In this document: positions 1 through 6,443 of the stretch, piece after piece | How positions within the stretch are numbered: position 1 is the stretch's first letter | How the letters are laid out: each line of letters opens with the position of its first letter | DNA from: Chloroflexota bacterium | Lineage (GTDB): Bacteria > Chloroflexota > UBA11872 > VXNJ01 | Length of the DNA stretch: 8,469 nt | Assembly: GCA_026708165.1 (NCBI GenBank) | Contig: JAPOVO010000322.1 | Span: 1 to 8,469, forward strand | Direction: 5' to 3' | The notes under the pieces: model-generated | Seen by the model: only the letters and a program-made list of their open reading frames with translations | Databases searched by the model: none | Told to the model about the DNA's origin: nothing | Position numbers and translations under genes: made by a program

Positions 1-55
1 GGTGAACTAGACTTCGCCGTCGCTGGAAAGCTACGACGCCTTGTTGTGAGCGCGG

Positions 56-90
56 CCGGCACTGGAACTACGTAGTTTCCAATTCGCCGG
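56..90. repeat. Imperfect inverted repeat / potential hairpin
   Basis: CCGGC (56-60) is complementary to GCCGG (86-90). Inside, TGG/CCA (63-65/79-81) and the perfect 12-bp palindrome AACTACGTAGTT (66-77) continue the pairing, with a one-base bulge at T78 and a small internal loop. There is no T-run after it, so it is not a standard Rho-independent terminator. It could be the 3' hairpin of an upstream transcript or a protein-binding site. The structure is visible; its function is unknown. Confidence 0.35.
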
Positions 91-240
91 GAGGCACTCG
101 GGCCGCGCGCAATATCCAGCGCCACCCGCGTCTTTGACGCATTCACATGGGCCAACGCCGGCCCTCCCAGACCCCGGGCAGGGGAAACACGGGCCTCGCA
201 GGCCCGACAGAGCCAACCGCAGTGGAGCAGACCCTCAATG

Positions 241-284
241 TTGGCGCGCGCTCAGCTATTTCGTGACGTGTAATGGCGCGCCAA
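241..284 (+). promoter_or_regulatory. Putative promoter/operator of the P-II/Amt operon
   Basis: TTGGCGCG (241-248) and CGCGCCAA (277-284) form a perfect 8-bp inverted repeat. Between them lies TGTAAT (269-274), a good match to a sigma-70 -10 hexamer, about 36 bases upstream of the P-II start codon. No well-spaced -35 box was found: TTGGCG at 241 is 22 bases away, which is too far. The arrangement would suit a dimeric regulator covering the promoter, but this is inference from the repeat alone. Confidence 0.3.
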
Positions 285-309
285 ATGGAGAAAGGATTTT
301 GCCGGGTAG

Positions 310-648
310 ATGAAAAAGGTGGAGGCCATTATCAGGCGCGAAATGCTGGAGCGGGTTCGGGACGCGCTGGACAAGGCGGGGTTCCACGGACTGACTATCA
401 GCGAAGTGAGAGGCGCGGGCACGCAACGGGGCTACACAGAGAGCTACCGGGGCGTGAGAGCGGCGATCATGTTTCGGCCGAAGGTCAAGATGGAGCTCGT
501 GGTCGACGACGAGAGCGTGGAGAAAGTGATCTCCGTGATCTGTGAAAACGCGGTTACGGGCGAGGTAGGCGACGGAAAGATATTCGTCATCCCCGTAGAA
601 GACGCAGTAAGAATTCGAACTCAGCAAAAAGGACAGGACGCACTTTGA
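310..648 (+). CDS. glnB: P-II family nitrogen regulatory protein (GlnB/GlnK type)
   Basis: This is a 112-residue P-II signal protein, the normal family length. P-II trimers bind ATP/ADP and 2-oxoglutarate and report nitrogen and energy status to partners, typically Amt channels and nitrogen-assimilation enzymes. It opens MKKVEAIIR. The T-loop spans about residues 37-55 and includes Gln39 and Arg47, the arginine that enters Amt pores. Lys58 (2-oxoglutarate site), the GDGK motif at 87-90 and Arg101/Arg103 (nucleotide contacts) are all present. Position 51, the modified tyrosine in E. coli and actinobacterial homologues, is alanine, so covalent control at that site is not possible. The ATG is preceded by GGAGAAAGGA at 287-296, slightly far from the start. 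The stop overlaps the start of the Amt gene downstream, which suggests a GlnK-like role in gating it. Telling GlnB from GlnK by sequence alone is not safe here; the family call is very secure. Confidence 0.96.
   Translation: MKKVEAIIRREMLERVRDALDKAGFHGLTISEVRGAGTQRGYTESYRGVRAAIMFRPKVKMELVVDDESVEKVISVICENAVTGEVGDGKIFVIPVEDAVRIRTQQKGQDAL
628..638 (+). promoter_or_regulatory. Ribosome binding site supporting the TTG start of amt
   Basis: AAAGGACAGGA lies inside the end of the P-II gene and contains two Shine-Dalgarno-like AGGA cores, 6 and 11 bases before the TTG at 645. The alternative ATG at 666 has no comparable site. This decides the start in favour of TTG 645 and gives a TTGA start/stop overlap. 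Confidence 0.55.
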
Positions 649-2096
649 AAACGACCGGATTCAACATGAGTCCGCTAATGAGACTATCGGCCGTGCCGCG
701 GATCGTGCCGAAGCGCTGGCTGGCCGCGCTGGCGGGCGCGGTGGTCGCGGCGCTGCTGGTTCCGACGGCGGCGGGCGCGAGCGAACTGACGCTCGTCGAC
801 ATAGAGCAGGCCGTGGACACGCTCTGGGTAGTGGTGGCGGGGGCGCTCGTGTTCCTGATGCACCTGGGCTTCACTATGCTGGAGGCCGGGTTTACGCGGA
901 TGAAGAACGCTGCGAACATCTGCGCGAAGAACATGATGAACATCGCGGTGGGCATGATCGCCTACTGGGCGGTCGGGTTTCCGTTCATGTTCGGGGACGG
1001 TAACTCGTTCTTGGGCTACAGCGGGTGGTTCCTGTCGGTGACCGACGCGGACGCGGCGAGTTCGTTCTCGTCGCTCGACTGGGCCGGGGTGAGCATATCG
1101 ACCAAGTGGTTCTTCCAGGTCGTGTTTGCCGCGACGGCGGCGACGATAGTTTCGGGCGCAGTGGCGGAGAGGACCCGATTCACGGGCTACCTCGCGTACG
1201 TTGTCGTGCTGACCGCTTTTATATATCCGGTGGTCGGCCACTGGGTGTGGGGCGGCGGCTGGCTGGCGGACCTCGGATTCCTTGACTTTGCGGGATCGAC
1301 CGTTGTCCACACGGTAGGCGGAGTGGCCGCGCTGGTGGGCGCGATAGTCGTGGGTCCCAGGGTCGGGAAGTACACGAACGGCAGGATCAGGGTCATTCCC
1401 GGGCACAGCATGCCACTTGCCATCGCCGGGGTACTGGTGCTGTGGTTCGGATGGCTGGGGTTCAATGCGGGCAGCACCTTGAAGGCGGCAGGCGTGGACT
1501 TCGCCTCGATAGTGCTTACGACCAACCTGGCGGCGGCGGCGGGCGTGGTTGGCGCGCTGGTGATCTCGCGAGTCGTCTATCGAAAGCCCGACGTCGGAAT
1601 GCTGGGCAACGGCGGACTGGCGGGACTCGTGGCGATCACGGCGGGCTGCGCCTTCGTGGACTCGTGGGCGGCGGCGGTGATCGGTTTCGTCGCGGGGATG
1701 ATCGTGGTTCTATCGGTGGTCGGAATCGACCGGCTGAGAGTCGATGACCCCGTGGGAGCGGTGTCCGTCCACGCTGTATGCGGCATCTGGGGGACGCTTG
1801 CGATAGGTCTCTTCGGGACCGCCGAGCTGACCGAGGGGCTGGGAACCGCCGGACTGTTCTACGGCGGCGGGCTGAACCAGCTGGGCGTGCAGGCGCTCGG
1901 ATCGCTGAGCACGGTGGCTTGGGTCGCAATCACGTGCCTGATCGTGTTCTACGGAATCAAGTACACGATTGGCTTGAGAGTCGACCGGATGCACGAAGTC
2001 GACGGACTGGACATCTCTGAGCACGGCATGTGGGGATATCCCGAGTCGGTGGCCGGATCGTCCTACATGGGGACGCCGGGCAACGGCGCGAGCTAG
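645..2096 (+). CDS. amt: Ammonium transporter (Amt/MEP/Rh family)
   Basis: This 483-residue inner-membrane channel moves ammonium/ammonia into the cell for assimilation, probably gated by the P-II protein encoded just upstream. A signal-peptide-like N-terminus (residues about 22-45, ending in AGA before SEL) is followed by about eleven hydrophobic segments. The pore twin histidines are His222 (in STVVHTVGG) and His376 (in VSVHAVCG). The phenylalanine gate residues correspond to Phe161 and Phe273, with Trp202 in HWVWGGG and Asp214 in DFAG. NAGS at 274-277 is also conserved. The cytoplasmic tail keeps the family element GLDISEHG (454-461), the region that couples subunits and contacts P-II. The TTG start at 645 overlaps the P-II stop by four bases and has Shine-Dalgarno-like sequence; ATG 666 is the alternative start. 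No key pore residue is missing, so it should be functional. Confidence 0.96.
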   Translation: MKTTGFNMSPLMRLSAVPRIVPKRWLAALAGAVVAALLVPTAAGASELTLVDIEQAVDTLWVVVAGALVFLMHLGFTMLEAGFTRMKNAANICAKNMMNIAVGMIAYWAVGFPFMFGDGNSFLGYSGWFLSVTDADAASSFSSLDWAGVSISTKWFFQVVFAATAATIVSGAVAERTRFTGYLAYVVVLTAFIYPVVGHWVWGGGWLADLGFLDFAGSTVVHTVGGVAALVGAIVVGPRVGKYTNGRIRVIPGHSMPLAIAGVLVLWFGWLGFNAGSTLKAAGVDFASIVLTTNLAAAAGVVGALVISRVVYRKPDVGMLGNGGLAGLVAITAGCAFVDSWAAAVIGFVAGMIVVLSVVGIDRLRVDDPVGAVSVHAVCGIWGTLAIGLFGTAELTEGLGTAGLFYGGGLNQLGVQALGSLSTVAWVAITCLIVFYGIKYTIGLRVDRMHEVDGLDISEHGMWGYPESVAGSSYMGTPGNGAS

Positions 2097-2217
2097 GCTC
2101 AGTCGGACGTCGGAATTGGGGGCCGCGGCTCCGGCGTTGGAGTAGTGAAGGACGGGGCGGATGCCCTGCGACAGTCGGCACGTCATGGCGGGCTGTTGCA
2201 GGGGATCCGTTTCCCTA

Positions 2218-2243
2218 TTGAGCCTGACCAACCAATCTAGAAT
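2218..2243 (+). promoter_or_regulatory. Weak promoter candidate for the first Gfo/Idh/MocA gene
   Basis: In the 185-base gap after amt, TAGAAT (2238-2243) matches five of six bases of a -10 box. TTGAGC (2218-2223) resembles a -35 box, but the spacing of 14 bases is short. The -10 would place transcription start about 30 bases before the GTG start codon. The rest of the gap shows only GC-rich sequence with no T-run terminator after amt. Confidence 0.22.
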
Positions 2244-2281
2244 GGCAACGGTCGGAGTGCAGGTTCGGGCATAGGAAATTC

Positions 2282-3340
2282 GTGCTGAGATTTGCCGTTG
2301 CAGGAACGGGGTCGTTCGCATCCCGCGTGATCATTCCGGGTCTGAACGCGAGCGGAGTCGCGAGGGTGGCCGCGCTGTATGGCCGGACGCCGGAGCGCGT
2401 GGCTGATACCGCCCGCGAGCATCAGATACCGAACCGGTTCGAGAGCTACGAGGAAATGCTGGAACTCAAAGGGCTGGACGCGGTGGCGGTATGCACTCCC
2501 GACTTTCTGCACGCGCCGATGGCGAAGGCGGCGCTGGCGTCGGGCCGGGCGGTGCTGAGCGAGAAACCGCTGGGAATGAACTCGGTCGAAACGAGAGGGC
2601 TGGCGCGGCGCGCGGCGGAGCTTGGGATCGGCACGGCGGTCAACTTCACATACAGATCGATGCCCGCATTCGCTCTAGCCAAGGAGATGATCGATTCTGG
2701 GGAGATCGGCGAGCTGATATCAGGGAACTTCGATTACAGCCAGTCGAACTGGGCCGACTCTTCGACGCCGCTGGACTGGCGGATGACCGCGGCGCATTCG
2801 GCCGGGGGCGCGCTTGGAGACCTGGGTTCGCACGTGATCGATCTGCTGCTGTGGTACGGAGGCGCTATCGAGCAAGTGGCGGGAGCCGATTCGATAGCTT
2901 CGGGGCCGCGTCCCGACAAGGGCGGGGCGAGCACGGCGCCGACCGCAAGTGACAATGCCGCTTTCGTTTGCGACCTGGGCGGCGGTCGCCTGGTCGCGTT
3001 TCACCTGACGAAGCTGGCGTGGGGGCACGCCAACCAGATCAACGTGAAGCTGGTCGGCAGCAGGGGGGCGATACGACTGTTTCACGAGCGGGGCGATGAA
3101 GTGACCATAGCCGCGGCCCGACCCGGCGAAAGCGAGTTCAGCAAGGTTGAAATCCCGGCCGACCGCCGGGTGGGCTATTCGGATTTTCCTGCGCATCACA
3201 TGCGACAAGCCGTTCGGGGCTTGCTCGGAGAGGGGGAGTTTGCGAGTTTCGAAGATGGACACCGGGCACAATGCGTGATCGACGCGGTCGCGCGGTCCGG
3301 AGCAGAGAAGCGCTGGATCCCTGTGGACATGAAGATTTGA
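2282..3340 (+). CDS. Gfo/Idh/MocA family NAD(P)-dependent oxidoreductase
   Basis: This is a 352-residue cytoplasmic dehydrogenase of the glucose-fructose oxidoreductase / inositol dehydrogenase family. These enzymes usually oxidise or reduce a sugar, inositol or related polyol with bound NAD(P). The N-terminal Rossmann fold shows GTGSFAS (8-14), the ATPDFLHA-type strand appears as CTPDFLHA (71-78), and the signature EKP is at 94-96 with the catalytic-site lysine Lys95. The C-terminal domain has GGALGDLGSHVIDL (175-188), giving the family D-x-x-x-H pair at Asp180 and His184. The start is GTG, with AGGAAA at 2273-2278 just upstream; the Rossmann fold begins at residue 3, so little room exists for another start. 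It stands alone, 76 bases before aspartate kinase, and no transporter or sugar gene is nearby, so the substrate cannot be named. Confidence 0.9.
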   Translation: MLRFAVAGTGSFASRVIIPGLNASGVARVAALYGRTPERVADTAREHQIPNRFESYEEMLELKGLDAVAVCTPDFLHAPMAKAALASGRAVLSEKPLGMNSVETRGLARRAAELGIGTAVNFTYRSMPAFALAKEMIDSGEIGELISGNFDYSQSNWADSSTPLDWRMTAAHSAGGALGDLGSHVIDLLLWYGGAIEQVAGADSIASGPRPDKGGASTAPTASDNAAFVCDLGGGRLVAFHLTKLAWGHANQINVKLVGSRGAIRLFHERGDEVTIAAARPGESEFSKVEIPADRRVGYSDFPAHHMRQAVRGLLGEGEFASFEDGHRAQCVIDAVARSGAEKRWIPVDMKI

Positions 3341-3343
3341 GCC

Positions 3344-3365
3344 GGTTAGCGGTGCCGCTGTTACC
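3344..3365 (+). terminator. Possible weak hairpin after the Gfo/Idh/MocA gene
   Basis: AGCG (3348-3351) pairs with CGCT (3356-3359) around a GTGC loop, and GGT/ACC (3344-3346/3363-3365) can extend the stem past a bulge. It begins four bases after the stop codon. No T-run follows, so intrinsic termination is doubtful. Confidence 0.22.
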
Positions 3366-3416
3366 ATCGTAGGTCTGTAGTCGAAGTCAGCGCAGCGTAT
3401 CACTCGAGGTTGATCC

Positions 3417-4652
3417 ATGGCTGAGTCCGAACCAATTGTGGTCCAGAAGTTCGGAGGCACGTCGCTGGCGACCAGCGACCGAATCCGCAATGCGGCGGAG
3501 TTGGTGCTTTCGACAAAACAGGGAGGCCGCCGGCCGGTGGTGGCGGCTTCGGCGATGGGCAGCACCACCGACGACCTTCTCGATATGGCCTTCGATCTGG
3601 CGGACCGCCCCGGGGAACGAGACCTGGACCTGTTGCTTTCGACCGGTGAGGTCGTGTCGTCGGCGCTGCTTTCGATTCTGCTCAACTCGATGGGAGCTCC
3701 CGCAGTTGCGGTCACCGGACCGGCGGCGGGAATCGTGACCGACGGACGCTACGGCAGGGCGCGAATCAAGACGATAAATCCCGCGTACCTACGGGGTCTA
3801 ATTGACGACGGCGTGATTCCGGTGGTGGCCGGTTTTCAGGGCATCTCCGAGTCGGGTGAGGTTACTACCTTAGGGCGCGGGGCTTCGGACACCACGGCGG
3901 TGGCGCTGGCAGTGGCGGTGGGCGCGCACCATTGCGAGATCAATACCGACGTGGACGGGATATTCAGCGCCGATCCGCGGATAGAGCCGAACGCCCGAAA
4001 GCTCGAAAAGGTCACCTACGAAGAGACTCTGGAGATGGCGACGCTGGGAGCGAAAGTGATGCATCCCCGGTCGGTCGAGGTTGCGGAAAGGCATAATCTT
4101 CGTATCGTTGTACGATCTAGTTTTAACAGGAATCCGGGGACTGAAATATTGGCTAGCAACGAAATAGATATTGAGATCGGCGCCAAGGTAAGAGCGGTAG
4201 TTCACAACGCGAACGTGGCAAGAATTACGGTCCTTGGAGTGCCCGACCGACCGGGTCTGGCGCAGGCCATCTTTCAACCTCTGGCCGACGCCGCTGTAAA
4301 CGTAGACGTAATAGTCCAGAACCTGGCCCACGGCGGGAATACCGACATCTCCTTCTCGGTCGAGCGGACCGACTTGGAGAAGGCGCTTGGCTTCGTCACT
4401 CCCGTCGCGGAGGAGGTAGGGGCGGGCGGCGTGAGCTCGTCAAGCGACCTGGGGACGATCAGTATCGTAGGCACGGGGATGCAGAGCACTCCGGGCGTGG
4501 CGGCGCAGATGTTCGGTGCGCTGGCATCAGCAGGCATCAACATCACGAGTATCACGACCAGCGAAATTCGTATAACCTGTTTGATAGACGAGAATCGCCT
4601 TGAGGACGCTGTCCACGTCCTGCACAAGTCGTTCGGATTAGGGCGTAGGTAG
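3417..4652 (+). CDS. lysC: Aspartate kinase with two C-terminal ACT domains
   Basis: Aspartate kinase phosphorylates L-aspartate with ATP, the first step toward lysine, threonine, methionine and diaminopimelate. The 411-residue length is typical of the monofunctional, lysine/threonine-regulated class. The kinase domain carries KFGGTS (11-16), STGE (75-78), GRGASDTT (153-160), TDVDG (177-181) and GAKVMHPRSVE (211-221). ACT domain 1 begins near ARITVLGVPDRPG (268-280) and includes VQNLAHGGNTDISFSV. ACT domain 2 begins near GTISIVGTGMQSTPGV (346-361) and includes ITSITTSEIRIT. The ATG has GAGG at 3406-3409, seven bases upstream. Residue 156 is alanine where the family usually has a second glycine. 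Codon 245 (TTG at 4149) is a possible internal start for a separate ACT-only beta subunit. Feedback inhibition by lysine and/or threonine is expected from the family; the effector cannot be read from sequence. Confidence 0.97.
   Translation: MAESEPIVVQKFGGTSLATSDRIRNAAELVLSTKQGGRRPVVAASAMGSTTDDLLDMAFDLADRPGERDLDLLLSTGEVVSSALLSILLNSMGAPAVAVTGPAAGIVTDGRYGRARIKTINPAYLRGLIDDGVIPVVAGFQGISESGEVTTLGRGASDTTAVALAVAVGAHHCEINTDVDGIFSADPRIEPNARKLEKVTYEETLEMATLGAKVMHPRSVEVAERHNLRIVVRSSFNRNPGTEILASNEIDIEIGAKVRAVVHNANVARITVLGVPDRPGLAQAIFQPLADAAVNVDVIVQNLAHGGNTDISFSVERTDLEKALGFVTPVAEEVGAGGVSSSSDLGTISIVGTGMQSTPGVAAQMFGALASAGINITSITTSEIRITCLIDENRLEDAVHVLHKSFGLGRR
4136..4151 (+). promoter_or_regulatory. Putative internal translation start for an aspartate kinase beta subunit
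   Basis: Within lysC, GGGGA (4136-4140) lies eight bases before an in-frame TTG (4149-4151, codon 245). Starting there would give a 167-residue protein of just the two ACT domains. In Bacillus subtilis and Corynebacterium glutamicum, lysC makes such a beta subunit from an internal start at almost the same place. The sequence fits that pattern, but use of this start is inference. Confidence 0.28.
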
Positions 4653-4748
4653 CAGAGCCTGTAACCATTGTCGGGCAGTTGATGTAGATGCAGCCGGCGG
4701 CGAGTTGCACGCAGCTTTCGACTGGCGGCCACCAGAGGGAACGGTCAG

Positions 4749-5261
4749 ATGGTTGAGATGGTGGTCGAGAGCGTGCGGGTCAATCTCGTCAACCCCAGCC
4801 GCGTGGTGGTGCTGAGAGAAAAGGGGCGGGAGCGCTATCTGGCGATTCTGATAGGTCCACCCGAGGCAGACGCAATCGTTATCAAACTTCAGGACCGCGA
4901 GTCGCCCCGCCCGCAGACGCACGACCTAATCAAGAACGTAATCGAAAACATGGGCGCCAAAGTTGTGCGAATTACCGTGAGCGAGCTGGTCGATCAGGTC
5001 TACTACGCCAAGATCGTGATTCAACGCAACGGCGCTGAACTCGACATCGACTCCCGGCCAAGCGACGCGATCGCGCTGGCGTTGCGGGCGGAGGTACCGA
5101 TATTCGTCGCCGAGGAAGTACTGGACGCCGCGGGTATCGAGCCGGACGAGGACGGCGAGACGGAATCTTCGGAGGAGATCGAAGTCGTGACCGAGGAGAA
5201 GCTGAAGCCTTTTCGGGACTTCATCAATCAGCTCGACCTGGACGACTTGGGCAGGGAATAG
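4749..5261 (+). CDS. Bifunctional nuclease domain (DUF151/BFN) family protein
   Basis: This 170-residue protein belongs to the BFN/DUF151 family. Some plant members were reported to have DNase and RNase activity; the role in most bacteria is not established. The domain covers about residues 3-130. Family signatures visible are LIGPPEADAI (34-43), RPQTHDLIKNVI (54-65) and the strong SRPSDAIALALRAEVPIFV block (102-120). An acidic linker (about 131-150) leads to a short conserved-looking tail, EKLKPFRDFINQLD (150-163). The ATG is preceded by GAGGGA (4735-4740) eight bases upstream. It lies 96 bases after lysC on the same strand and could share its transcript, with no evident functional link. The domain identity is firm; nuclease activity is assumed only from the family name. 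Confidence 0.92.
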   Translation: MVEMVVESVRVNLVNPSRVVVLREKGRERYLAILIGPPEADAIVIKLQDRESPRPQTHDLIKNVIENMGAKVVRITVSELVDQVYYAKIVIQRNGAELDIDSRPSDAIALALRAEVPIFVAEEVLDAAGIEPDEDGETESSEEIEVVTEEKLKPFRDFINQLDLDDLGRE

Positions 5262-5288
5262 AGCCGCCCAGACCCGATCTTCGCGGCT
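5262..5288. terminator. Short inverted repeat at the convergent gene junction
   Basis: AGCCGC (5262-5267) and GCGGCT (5283-5288) flank the 25-base gap between the stop codons of two converging genes. Such a symmetric repeat could act as a terminator from both sides. The stem is only six pairs with a 15-base loop and has no T-tract, so support is weak. Confidence 0.22.
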
Positions 5289-6366
5289 AAGCGTTCTCCG
5301 AGAACCTGATCTTCAACGTCCCGAGTGCACGAATCGCGTTCTGGAGTATTCGGATGGTCGTGACGGCGTCGTTGATGTTGAATAGTTCTACCGGCGAGTG
5401 GGAATAGCGCCGCGGGATTGTAAGCGCCGCCGTAGGAATTCCGCCGCGGGCCATGTGAATCAGCACCGCGTCGGTGTTTGCATTTTGCAGGGCGGCGAGT
5501 TGGTAGGGCAAATTGGCGCTATCGGCGGCTGATCTGAGCCACCGCATCACCGCAGGGTGGCCGGTAAAGCCCGCGCCCGGCCCCTGTGAGGCTACCTGAA
5601 GGACAGGGCCAAAGCCGATCTTGATCGGCAGCTCCTTGTCGAAGTCGACGTCGGGAGTGCCACCCGCCGGGGTGGTGTCGATTGCAACGGCGAGATCGGG
5701 ATCGACGGTGAAGGCTGTCATCTGACCGCCACGCCAGCCAGTCTCCTCGTGCGTCGTCCCAACCGCATATATGGTTCCGGCGAAGTCGGACTCCAGCGCT
5801 CGCATCAGATAGACCAGAATCGCACAGCCGATACGATTGTCGACATAGGCTCCGCATAGCAGGTTCGGGTCGGACATTTCCTCGACTGGGCTGTGATAGC
5901 GGACGGGGCTGCCGATCTCGATTCCCAGATCGGCGACCTCTTGGGCCGAGCCGGCTCCAACGTCCACGTATAGATCGACGAGCGGGGTTACCGTCCGCGA
6001 CTCTTCCGGCCGCTGGATGTGTCCCGGTCGAACTCCGATCACTCCGGGCACATCGTTGACCCAGACCTTGCGGCCGATGAGGAGCACGTCGACCGCGCCT
6101 CCCATGCGAAACATTCGCAGGAAGCCGTTTTGGTCGATGCTGCGCACTATGCAGCCGATTATGTCCAGGTGACACCCGAGCATTAGCTTTGGGCCCGGGG
6201 CAGAGCCGTCCTTGCGCGCGATGACGTTACCCATCGGATCGATCCGCACGTCGTCCACGCTCGATTCGAGCATCGCTTTTAGGACTTCCGCAATCGGCCC
6301 TTCATGCCCTGATACGCCGGGCACCGCTGCCAGCTTGAGGAAGATTTCCTTTAGTTCCTGTTTCAT
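5287..6366 (-). CDS. M42 family metallopeptidase (glutamyl aminopeptidase/TET-type)
   Basis: This 359-residue cytosolic, two-metal aminopeptidase is of normal length for family M42, whose members form large tetrahedral or dodecameric particles that trim peptides; some members were annotated as endoglucanases. It begins with LAAVPGVSGHEGPIAEVL, the typical N-terminal helix. Metal and catalytic positions are all recognisable: His66 in CHLDIIG with Asp68, Asp176 in VDNRIG, Glu207-Glu208 in THEETGWRGG (general base and ligand), Asp230 in AIDTT, and His323 in YSHSPVE. The apical substrate-access domain spans about 75-165. The usual HMDEIG motif reads HLDIIG here; the replaced glutamate is not a metal ligand. 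The ATG has GGGAGG seven bases upstream (plus-strand 6374-6379). The gene diverges from the next oxidoreductase gene. Peptide substrate preference is unknown. Confidence 0.94.
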   Translation of the reverse strand: MKQELKEIFLKLAAVPGVSGHEGPIAEVLKAMLESSVDDVRIDPMGNVIARKDGSAPGPKLMLGCHLDIIGCIVRSIDQNGFLRMFRMGGAVDVLLIGRKVWVNDVPGVIGVRPGHIQRPEESRTVTPLVDLYVDVGAGSAQEVADLGIEIGSPVRYHSPVEEMSDPNLLCGAYVDNRIGCAILVYLMRALESDFAGTIYAVGTTHEETGWRGGQMTAFTVDPDLAVAIDTTPAGGTPDVDFDKELPIKIGFGPVLQVASQGPGAGFTGHPAVMRWLRSAADSANLPYQLAALQNANTDAVLIHMARGGIPTAALTIPRRYSHSPVELFNINDAVTTIRILQNAIRALGTLKIRFSENA

Positions 6367-6412
6367 GCACCCGCCTCCCGCGCTCAGGTAAAGGGGATAC
6401 GTCGGGGGTGAA

Positions 6413-6426
6413 CCGTTCGCGAACGG
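6413..6426. promoter_or_regulatory. Perfect 14-bp palindrome, candidate operator
   Basis: CCGTTCGCGAACGG is exactly self-complementary and lies 47-60 bases upstream of the M42 peptidase start codon, in the divergent intergenic region. Position and perfect dyad symmetry suit a dimeric repressor or activator site controlling the peptidase. No regulator gene is in view, and GC-rich palindromes can arise by chance, so the function is inferred. Confidence 0.35.
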
Positions 6427-6443
6427 CGATCATGCTATCACCC

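Larger units (their letters stand above)
1..309. other. Non-coding region upstream of the P-II/Amt operon
   Basis: No convincing gene lies here. Frame 1 is open from the window edge to a TAG at 73-75 (24 codons), so the tail of an upstream gene cannot be excluded, but it matches nothing I recognise. The minus strand has a 61-codon TTG-initiated frame at 31-216 with several cysteines but no well-placed ribosome binding site; I treat it as chance. No tRNA-like T-arm was seen. The region holds two inverted repeats, listed separately, and probably the operon promoter near its right end. Confidence 0.5.

Noticed and set aside
1..75. Open plus-strand frame from the window edge to TAG, possible tail of an upstream gene
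   Set aside because: Only 24 codons and no recognisable motif; open frames of this length are expected by chance.
31..216. Minus-strand 61-residue frame with six cysteines, resembling a small zinc-binding protein
   Set aside because: It begins at TTG with no well-placed ribosome binding site, has no recognisable family, and the cysteine spacing is irregular. Long chance frames are common in GC-rich DNA.
256..627. Minus-strand frame of 123 codons opposite the P-II gene
   Set aside because: It lies almost entirely antisense to a certain gene and shows no family features.
684..1406. Minus-strand frame of 240 codons inside amt
   Set aside because: Composition is arginine/histidine/proline-rich, typical of an antisense shadow of a GC-rich gene; the plus strand is a clear Amt.
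2720..3715. Minus-strand frame of 331 codons spanning the ends of two plus-strand genes
   Set aside because: It crosses the oxidoreductase/aspartate kinase boundary, both certain genes, and has no recognisable domain.
5519..6175. Second minus-strand frame of 218 codons within the M42 gene
   Set aside because: It is an out-of-frame shadow with arginine-rich composition; the M42 frame keeps all catalytic residues.
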